In this document: positions 51,417 to 61,081 of the stretch, one piece after another | Layout: every line of letters starts with the position of its first letter | Numbering within the stretch: position 1 is the stretch's first letter | Origin: Elymus sibiricus | Taxonomy: Eukaryota; Streptophyta; Magnoliopsida; Poales; Poaceae | Direction of reading: 5' to 3' | Assembly (NCBI GenBank): GCA_039707655.1 | Contig: CM077667.1 | Span: 547,502,222 to 547,566,221 of the forward strand | Length of the DNA: 64,000 bases | Notes under the pieces: model-generated | Database searches by the model: none | What the model saw: the letters and a program-made list of their open reading frames with translations, nothing else | What the model was told of the DNA's origin: nothing | Program-made: the position numbers and the translations under genes

Positions 51417-52490
51417 ATGACCTCTCTTTGTGAATTTCGCCCCGAAACCCTATCACTGATGCTCCGTACCCAAAGCTTGCATAAAAACTCATCCAAAATT
51501 ACCTTTTCAAGCGACCGTGCAGTGGAATTGTTTTCTTTACAAACCATTTCAGACATTTCGCGTTCACAAACTTTTCTCAAAATAGGTCTCCATATATGAC
51601 CTCTCTTTGTGAATTTCGCCCCGAAACCCTGTCACTGATGCTCCGTACCCAAAGCTTGCATAAAAACTCATCCAAAATTACCTTTTCAAGCGACCGTGCA
51701 GTGGAATTGTTTTCTTTACAAACCATTTCAGACATTTCGCGTTCACAAACTTTTCTCAAAATAGGTCTCCATATATGACCTCTCTTTGTGAATTTCGCCC
51801 CGAAACCCTGTCACTAACGCTCCGGACCCAAAGCTTGCATAAAAACTCATCCAAAATTACCTTTTCAAGCGACCGTGCAGTGGAATTGTTTTCTTTACAA
51901 ACCATTTCAGACATTTCGCGTTCACAAACTTTTCTCAAAATAGGTCTCCATATATGACCTCTCTTTGTGAATTTCGCCCCGAAACCCTGTCACTGACGCT
52001 CCGGACCCAAAGCTTGCATAAAAACTCATCCAAAACTAACTTTTCAAGCGACCGTGCAGTGGAATTGTTTTCTTTACAAACCATTTCAGAAATTTCGCGT
52101 TCACAAACTTTTCTCAAAATAGGTCTCCATATATGACCTCTCTTTGTGAATTTCGCCCCGAAACGCTGTCACTAACGCTCCGGACCCTAAGCTTGCATAA
52201 AAACTCATCCAAAATTACCTTTTCAAGCGACCGTGCAGTGGAATTGTTTTCTTTACAAACCATTTGAGACATTTCGCGTTCACAAACTTTTCTCAAAATA
52301 GGTCTCCATATATTACCTCCCTTTGTGAATTTCGCCCCGAAACCCTGTCACTAACGCTCCGTACCCAAATCTTGCATAAAAACTCATCCAAAACTAACTT
52401 TTGAAGTGACCGTGCAGTGGAATTCTTTTCTTTACAAACCATTTCAGACATTTCGCTTTCACAAACTTTTCTCAAAATAGGTCTCCATAT

Positions 52491-53922
52491 ATGACCTCTC
52501 TTTGTGAATTTCGCCCCGAAACCCTGTCACTAACGCTCCGGACCCAAAGCTTGCATAAAAACTCATCCAAAATTACCGTTTCAAGCGACCATGCAGTGGA
52601 ATTGTTTTCTTTACAAACCATTTCAGACATTTCGCGTTCACAAACTTTTCTCAAAATAGGTCTCCATATATTACCTCCCTTTGAGAATTTCGCCCCGAAA
52701 CCCTGTCACTAACGCTCCGTACCCAAATCTTGCATAAAAACTCATCCAAAATTAACTTTTGAAGCGACCGTGCAGTGGAATTCTTTTCTTTACAAACCAT
52801 TTCAGACATTTCGCGTTCACAAACTTTTCTGAAAATAGGTCTCCATATATGACCTCTCTTTGTGAATTTCGCCCCGAAACCCTGTCACTGACGCTCCGGA
52901 CCCAAAGCTTGCATAAAAACTCATCCAAAACTAACTTTTCAAGCGACCGTGCAGTGGAATTGTTTTCTTTACAAACCATTTCAGACATTTCGCGTTCACA
53001 AACTTTTCTCAAAATAGGTCTCCATATATGACCTCTCTTTGTGAATTTCGCCCCGAAACCCTGTCACTGACGCTCCGGACCTAAAGCTTGCATAAAAACT
53101 CATCCAAAACTAACTTTTCAAGCGACCGTGCAGTGGAATTGTTTTCTTTACAAACCATTTCAGACATTTCGCGTTCACAAACTTTTCTGAAAATAGGTCT
53201 CCATATATGACCTCTCTTTGTGAATTTCGCCCCGAAACCCTGTCACTGACGCTCCGGACCCAAAGCTTGCATAAAAACTCATCCAAAACTAACTTTTCAA
53301 GCGACCGTGCAGTGGAATTGTTTTCTTTACAAACCATTTCAGACATTTCGCGTTCACAAACTTTTCTCAAAATAGGTCTCCATATATGACCTCTCTTTGT
53401 GAATTTCGCCCCGAAACCCTATCACTGATGCTCCGGACCCAAAGCTTGCATAAAAACTCATCCAAAATTACCTTTTCAAGCGACCGTGCAATGGAATTGT
53501 TTTCTTTACAAACCATTTCAGAAATTTCGCTTTCGCAAACTTTTCTCAAAATAGGTCTCCATATATGACCTTTCTTTGTGAATTTCGCCCCGAAACCCTG
53601 TCACTGATGCTCCGGACCCAAAGCTTCCATAAAAACTGATCCAAAACTAACTTTTCAAGCGACCGTGCAGTGGAATTGTTTTCTTTACAAACCATTTCAG
53701 ACATTTCGCGTTCACAAACTTTTCTCAAAATAGGTCTCCATATATTACCTCTCTTTGTGAATTTCGCCCCGAAACCCTGTCACTGATGCTCCGGACCCAA
53801 AGCTTGCATAAAAACTCATCCAAAACTAACTTTTCAAGCGACCGTGCAGTGGAATTGTTTTCTTTACAAACCATTTCAGACATTTCGCGTTCACCAACTT
53901 TTCTCAAAATAGTTCTCCATAT
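52491..53922. repeat. Right-domain HOR, 8-monomer version (1432 bp)
   Basis: Unit order: TACCGTTTCAAG monomer; CTTTGAGAATTTC/AAATCTTGC/GAATTCTTTTC monomer; one preceded by TTCTGAAAATAGG; CGGACCTAAAG monomer; a second TTCTGAAAATAGG-preceded monomer; CCTATCACTG with GTGCAATGG and TCGCTTTCGC; GACCTTTC with AAACTGATCC; and one ending in GTTCACCAAC with TAGTTCTCC. Seven of these recur in order in the next unit. Confidence 0.87.
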
Positions 53923-55175
53923 ATGACCTCTCTTTGTGAATTTCGCCCCGAAACCCTGTCACTGACGCTCCGGACCCAAAGCTTGCATAAAAACTCATCC
54001 AAAATTACCGTTTCAAGCGACCATGCAGTGGAATTGTTTTCTTTACAAACCATTTCAGACATTTCGCGTTCACAAACTTTTCTCAAAATAGGTCTCCATA
54101 TATTACCTCCCTTTGAGAATTTCGCCCCGAAACCCTGTCACTAACGCTCCGTACCCAAATCTTGCATAAAAACTCATCCAAAATTAACTTTTGAAGCGAC
54201 CGTGCAGTGGAATTCTTTTCTTTACAAACCATTTCAGACATTTCGCGTTCACAAACTTTTCTGAAAATAGGTCTCCATATATGACCTCTCTTTGTGAATT
54301 TCGCCCCGAAACCCTGTCACTGACGCTCCGGACCCAAAGCTTGCATAAAAACTCATCCAAAACTAACTTTTCAAGCGACCGTGCAGTGGAATTGTTTTCT
54401 TTACAAACCATTTCAGACATTTCGCGTTCACAAACTTTTCTCAAAATAGGTCTCCATATATGACCTCTCTTTGTGAATTTCGCCCCGAAACCCTGTCACT
54501 GACGCTCCGGACCTAAAGCTTGCATAAAAACTCATCCAAAACTAACTTTTCAAGCGACCGTGCAGTGGAATTGTTTTCTTTACAAACCATATCAGACATT
54601 TCGCGTTCACAAACTTTTCTCAAAATAGGTCTCCATATATGACCTCTCTTTGTGAATTTCGCCCCGAAACCCTATCACTGATGCTCCGGACCCAAAGCTT
54701 GCATAAAAACTCATCCAAAATTACCTTTTCAAGCGACCGTGCAATGGAATTGTTTTCTTTACAAACCATTTCAGAAATTTCGCTTTCGCAAACTTTTCTC
54801 AAAATAGGTCTCCATATATGACCTTTCTTTGTGAATTTCGCCCCGAAACCCTGTCACTGATGCTCCGGACCCAAAGCTTCCATAAAAACTGATCCAAAAC
54901 TAACTTTTCAAGCGACCGTGCAGTGTAATTGTTTTCTTTACAAACCATTTCAGACATTTCGCGTTCACAAACTTTTCTCAAAATAGGTCTCCATATATGA
55001 CCTCTCTTTGTGAATTTCGCCCCGAAACCCTGTCACTGATGCTCCGGACCCAAAGCTTGCATAAAAACTCATCCAAAACTAACTTTTCAAGCGACCGTGC
55101 AGTGGAATTGTTTTCTTTACAAACCATTTCAGACATTTCGCGTTCACCAACTTTTCTCAAAATAGTTCTCCATAT
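53923..55175. repeat. Right-domain HOR, 7-monomer version (1253 bp)
   Basis: The order is the same as in the preceding unit minus its fifth monomer (53207). New changes shared with the following unit are CAGTGTAATTG (54920 and 55994) and ATATATGACC in place of ATATATTACC in the last monomer. This unit is therefore closer to the 6-monomer version than to the 8-monomer one. Confidence 0.87.
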
Positions 55176-56249
55176 ATGACCTCTCTTTGTGAATTTCGCC
55201 CCGAAACCCTGTCACTGACGCTCCGGACCCAAAGCTTGCATAAAAACTCATCCAAAATTAACTTTTGAAGCGACCGTGCAGTGGAATTCTTTTCTTTACA
55301 AACCATTTCAGACATTTCGCGTTCACAAACTTTTCTGAAAATAGGTCTCCATATATGACCTCTCTTTGTGAATTTCGCCCCGAAACCCTGTCACTGACGC
55401 TCCGGACCCAAAGCTTGCATAAAAACTCATCCAAAACTAACTTTTCAAGCGACCGTGCAGTGGAATTGTTTTCTTTACAAACCATTTCAGACATTTCGCG
55501 TTCACAAACTTTTCTCAAAATAGGTCTCCATATATGACCTCTCTTTGTGAATTTCGCCCCGAAACCCTGTCACTGACGCTCCGGACCTAAAGCTTGCATA
55601 AAAACTCATCCAAAACTAACTTTTCAAGCGACCGTGCAGTGGAATTGTTTTCTTTACAAACCATTTCAGACATTTCGCGTTCACAAACTTTTCTCAAAAT
55701 AGGTCTCCATATATGACCTCTCTTTGTGAATTTCGCCCCGAAACCCTATCACTGATGCTCCGGACCCAAAGCTTGCATAAAAACTCATCCAAAATTACCT
55801 TTTCAAGCGACCGTGCAATGGAATTGTTTTCTTTACAAACCATTTCAGAAATTTCGCTTTCGCAAACTTTTCTCAAAATAGGTCTCCATATATGACCTTT
55901 CTTTGTGAATTTCGCCCCGAAACCCTGTCACTGATGCTCCGGACCCAAAGCTTCCATAAAAACTGATCCAAAACTAACTTTTCAAGCGACCGTGCAGTGT
56001 AATTGTTTTCTTTACAAACCATTTCAGACATTTCGCGTTCACAAACTTTTCTCAAAATAGGTCTCCATATATGACCTCTCTTTGTGAATTTCGCCCCGAA
56101 ACCCTGTCACTGATGCTCCGGACCCAAAGCTTGCATAAAAACTCATCCAAAACTAACTTTTCAAGCGACCGTGCAGTGGAATTGTTTTCTTTACAAACCA
56201 TTTCAGACATTTCGCGTTCACCAACTTTTCTCAAAATAGTTCTCCATAT
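55176..56249. repeat. Right-domain HOR, 6-monomer version (1074 bp)
   Basis: This unit is one monomer shorter again. Its first monomer (55176-55354) is a hybrid: the left half matches the monomer at 53923 (GACGCTCCGGACCC, AAAGCTTGC), and the right half matches the one at 54102 (TTTTGAAGCGACC, GAATTCTTTTC). The exchange lies in a 26-bp interval at 55235-55260 that the two parents share. The remaining five monomers match 54281-55175 at an offset of 1074 bp. Confidence 0.9.
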
Positions 56250-58575
56250 ATGACCTCTCTTTGTGAATTTCGCCCCGAAACCCTGTCACTGACGCTCCGG
56301 ACCCAAAGCTTGCATAAAAACTCATCCAAAATTAACTTTTCTAGCGACCGTGCAGTGGAATTATTTTCTTTACAAACCATTTCAGATATTTCGCGTTCAA
56401 AAACTTTTCTCAAAATAGGTCTCCATATATGACCTCTCTTTGTGAATTTCGCCCCGAAACCCTGTCACTCACGCTCCGGACCCAAAGCTTCCATAAAAAC
56501 TCATCCAAAACTAACTTTTCAAGCGACCGTTCGGTGGAATTGTTTTCTTTACAAACCATTTCAGACATTTCGCGTTCACAAACTTTCCTCAAAATAGGTC
56601 TCCATATATTACCTCTCTTTGTGAATTTCGCCCCGAAACCCCGTCACTGACGCTCCGGACCCAAAGCTTGCATAAAAACTCATCCAAAACTAACTTTTCA
56701 AGCGACCGTGCAGTCGAATTGTTTTCTTTACAAACCATTTCAGACATTTCGCGTTCACAAACTTTTCTCAAAATAGGTCTCCATATATGACCTCTCTTTG
56801 TGAATTTCGCCCCGAAACCCTGTTACTGACGCTCCGGACCCAAAGCTTGCCTAAAAACTCATCCAAAATTACCTTTTCAAGCGACCGTGCAGTGGAATTG
56901 TTTTCTTTACAAACCATTTCAGACATTTCGCGTTCACAAACTTTTCTCAAAATAGGTCTCCATATATGACCTCTCTTTGTGAATTTCGCCCCGAAACCCC
57001 GTAACTGATGCTCCGGACCCAAAGCTTCCATAAAAACTCATCCAGAACTAACTTTTCAAGCGACCGTGCAGTGGAATTGTTTTCTTTACAAACCATTTCA
57101 GACATTTCGCGTTCACAAACTTTTCTCAAAATAGGTCTCCATATATGACCTCTCTTTGTGAATTTCGCCCCGAAACCCTGTCACTGACGCTCCGGACCCA
57201 AAGCTTCCATAAAAACTCATCCAAAACTAACTTTTCAAGCGACCGTGCAGTGGTATTGTTTTCTTTACAAACCATTTCAGAAATTTCGCGTTCAGAAACT
57301 TTTCTCAAAATAGGTCTCCATATATTACCTCAATTTGTGAATTTCGCCCCGAAACCATGTCACTGAAGCTCCGGACCCAAAACTTGCATAAAAACTCATC
57401 CAAAACTAAGTTTTCAAGCGACCGTCCAGTGGAATTTTTTTCTTTACAAACTATTTTAGACATTTCGCGTTCACAAACTTTTCTCAAAATAGGTCTCCAT
57501 ATATGACCTATCTTTGTGAATTTCGCCCCGAAACCCTGTCACTGACGCTCCGGACCCAAAGCTTGCATAAAAACTCATCCAAAATTAATTTTCAAGCGAC
57601 CGTGCAGTGGAATTGTTTTCTTTACAAACCATTTCAGACATTTTGCGTTCACAAACTTTTCTCAAAATAGGTCTCCATATATGACCTCTCTTTGTGAATT
57701 TCGCCCCGAAACCCTGTTACTGACGCTCCGGACCCAAAGCTTGCATAAAAACTCATCCAAAATTACCTTTTCAAGCGACCGTGCAGTGGAATTGTTTTCT
57801 TTACAAACCATTTCAGACATTTCGCGTTCACAAACTTTTCTCAAAATAGGTCTCCATATATGACCTCTCTTTGTGAATTTCGCCCCGAAACCCTGTCACT
57901 CACGCTCCGGACCCAAAGCTTGCATAAAAACTCATCCAAAACTAACTTTTCAAGCGACCGTGCAGTGGAATTGTTTTCTTTACAAACCATTTCAGACATT
58001 TCGCGTTCACAAACTTTTCTCAAAATAGGTATCCATATATGACCACTCTTTGTGAATTTCGCCCCGAAACCCTGTCACTGATGCTCCGTACCCAAAGCTT
58101 GCATAAAAACTCATCCAAAACTAACTTTTCAAGCGACCGTGCAGTGGAATTGTTTTCTTTACAAACCATTTCAGACATTTCGTGTTCACAAACTTTTCTC
58201 AAAATAGGTATCCATATATGACCTCTCTTTGTGAATTTCGCCCCGAAACCCTGTCACTAACGCTCCGGACCCTAAGCTTGCATAAAAACTCATTCACAAT
58301 TACCTTTTCAAGCGACCGTGCAGTGGAATTGTTTTCTTTAAAAACCATTTCAGACATTTCGTGTTCACAAACTTTTCTCAAAATAGGTCTCCATATATTA
58401 CCTCTCTTTGTGAATTTCGCCCCGAAACCCTGTCACTAACGCTCCGGACCCAAAGCTTGCAAAAAAACTCATCCAAAACTAACTTTTCAAGCGACCGTGC
58501 AGTGGAATTGTTTACTTTACAAACCATTTCAGACATTTCGCGTTCACAAACTTTTCTCAAAATAGGTCTCCATAT
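56250..58575. repeat. Segment with GTTCGGTGG monomers; recurs in altered form at 61.6-63.2 kb
   Basis: Monomers carry TTTTCTAGCG with GTTCAAAAAC (56250), ACCGTTCGGTGG (56429), ACCCCGTCAC, ACCCTGTTACTG, ACCCCGTAACTG with CATCCAGAAC, GTGGTATTG with GTTCAGAAAC, and CTCAATTTGTG. The series returns at 61619-63053 in the same order with one extra monomer. The monomer at 57503-57680 is 178 bp because one base is missing at AAAATTAATTTTC. Confidence 0.8.
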
Positions 58576-59649
58576 ATGACCTCTCTTTGTGAATTTTGCC
58601 CCGAAACCCTGTCACTAACGCTCCGGACCCAAAGCTTGCATAAAAACTCATCCAAAACTAACTTTTCAAGCGACCGTGCAGTGGAATTGTTTTCTTTACA
58701 AACCATTTCAGATATTTCGCGTTCACCAACTTTTCTCAAAATAGTTCTCCATATATGACCTCTCTTTGTGAATTTCGCCCCGAAACCCTGTCACTGACGC
58801 TCCGGACCCAAAGCTTGCATAAAAATGCATCAAAAATTACCTTTTCAAGCGACCGTGCAGTGGAATTGTTTTCTTTACAAACCATTTCAGACATTTCGCG
58901 TTCACAAACTTTTCTCAAAATAGGTCTCCATATATGACCTCTCTTTGTGAATTTCGCCCCGAAATCCTGTCACTCACGCTCCGGACCCAAAGCTTCCATA
59001 AAAACTCATCCAAAACTAACTTTTCAAGCGACCGTTCGGTGGAATTGTTTTCTTTACAAACCATTTCAGACATTTCGCGTTCACAAACTTTTCTCAAAAT
59101 AGGTCTCCATATATTACCTCTCTTTGTGAATTTCGCCCCGAAACCCTGTCACTAACGCTCCGGACCCAAAGCTTGCAAAAAAACTCATCCAAAACTAACT
59201 TTTCAAGCGACCGTGCAGTGGAATTGTTTTCTTTACAAACCATTTCAGACATTTCGCGTGCACAAACTTTTCTCAAAATAGGTCTCCATATATGACCTCT
59301 CTTTGTGAATTTCGCCCCGAAACCCTGTCACTAACGCTCCGGACCCAAAGCTTGCATAAAAACTCATCCAAAACTAACTTTTCAAGCGACCGTGCAGTGG
59401 AATTGTTTTCTGTACAAACCATTTCAGACATTTCGCGTTCACAAACTTTTCTCAAAATAGGTCTCCATATATGACCTCTCTTTGTGAATTTCACCCCGAA
59501 ACCTTGTCACTCATGACCCGGACCCAAAGCTTGCATAAAAACTCATCCAAAACTAACTTTTCAAGCGACCGTGCAGTGGAATTGTTTACTTTACAAACCA
59601 TTTCAGACATTTCGCGTTCACAAACTTTTCTCAAAATAGGTCTCCATAT
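58576..59649. repeat. Second 6-monomer HOR (1074 bp), copy 1
   Basis: Monomers in order: AATTTTGCCCC with GTTCACCAAC; AAAATGCATC; CGAAATCCTG with ACCGTTCGGTGG; TTGCAAAAAAAC with CGCGTGCAC; TTTTCTGTAC; and TTTCACCCCG with TGACCCGG and TTTACTTTAC. The set is repeated directly at 59650. It is unrelated in order to the 6-monomer HOR at 55176, although both are 1074 bp. Confidence 0.9.
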
Positions 59650-60723
59650 ATGACCTCTCTTTGTGAATTTTGCCCCGAAACCCTGTCACTAACGCTCCGG
59701 ACCCAAAGCTTGCATAAAAACTCATCCAAAACTAACTTTTCAAGCGACCGTGCAGTGGAATTGTTTTCTTTACAAACCATTTCAGATATTTCGCGTTCAC
59801 CAACTTTTCTCAAAATAGTTCTCCATATATGACCTCTCTTTGTGAATTTCGCCCCGAAACCCTGTCACTGACGCTCCGGACCCAAAGCTTGCATAAAAAT
59901 GCATCAAAAATTACCTTTTCAAGCGACCGTGCAGTGGAATTGTTTTCTTTACAAACCATTTCAGACATTTCGCGTTCACAAACTTTTCTCAAAATAGGTC
60001 TCCATATATGACCTCTCTTTGTGAATTTCGCCCCGAAATCCTGTCACTCACGCTCCGGACCCAAAGCTTCCATAAAAACTCATCCAAAACTAACTTTTCA
60101 AGCGACCGTTCGGTGGAATTGTTTTCTTTACAAACCATTTCAGACATTTCGCGTTCACAAACTTTTCTCAAAATAGGTCTCCATATATTACCTCTCTTTG
60201 TGAATTTCGCCCCGAAACCCTGTCACTAACGCTCCGGACCCAAAGCTTGCAAAAAAACTCATCCAAAACTAACTTTTCAAGCGACCGTGCAGTGGAATTG
60301 TTTTCTTTACAAACCATTTCAGACATTTCGCGTGCACAAACTTTTCTCAAAATAGGTCTCCATATATGACCTCTCTTTGTGAATTTCGCCCCGAAACCCT
60401 GTCACTAACGCTCCGGACCCAAAGCTTGCGTAAAAACTCATCCAAAACTAACTTTTCAAGCGACCGTGCAGTGGAATTGTTTTCTGTACAAACCATTTCA
60501 GACATTTCGCGTTCACAAACTTTTCTCAAAATAGGTCTCCATATATGACCTCTCTTTGTGAATTTCACCCCGAAACCTTGTCACTCATGACCCGGACCCA
60601 AAGCTTGCATAAAAACTCATCCAAAACTAACTTTTCAAGCGACCGTGCAGTGGAATTGTTTACTTTACAAACCATTTCAGACATTTCGCGTTCACAAACT
60701 TTTCTCAAAATAGGTCTCCATAT
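59650..60723. repeat. Second 6-monomer HOR (1074 bp), copy 2
   Basis: This is a near-identical tandem duplicate of 58576-59649. I saw one private difference, GCTTGCGTAAA near 60427 against GCTTGCATAAA. A third copy begins at 60724 but is cut off inside its second monomer. Three monomers of the set (TTGCAAAAAAAC, TTTTCTGTAC and TGACCCGG types) reappear at 63229-63765. Confidence 0.9.
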
Positions 60724-60902
60724 ATGACCTCTCTTTGTGAATTTTGCCCCGAAACCCTGTCACTAACGCTCCGGACCCAAAGCTTGCATAAAAACTCATC
60801 CAAAACTAACTTTTCAAGCGACCGTGCAGTGGAATTGTTTTCTTTACAAACCATTTCAGACATTTCGCGTTCACCAACTTTTCTCAAAATAGTTCTCCAT
60901 AT

Positions 60903-61081
60903 ATGACCTCTCTTTGTGAATTTCGCCCCGAAACCCTGTCACTGACGCTCCGGACCCAAAGCTTGCATAAAAATGCATCAAAAATTAACTTTTCTAGCGA
61001 CCGTGCAGTGGAATTGTTTTCTTTACAAACCATTTCAGATATTTCGCGTTCAAAAACTTTTCTCAAAATAGGTCTCCATAT
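60903..61081. repeat. Hybrid monomer ending the 1074-bp HOR
   Basis: The left part has AAAATGCATCAAAAATTA, as in the HOR monomer at 58755. The right part has ACTTTTCTAGCGACC and GTTCAAAAACTTTTC, as in the monomers at 56250 and 61619. The exchange falls between 60980 and 60988. This unit joins the 6-monomer HOR to the GTTCGGTGG series. Confidence 0.85.
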
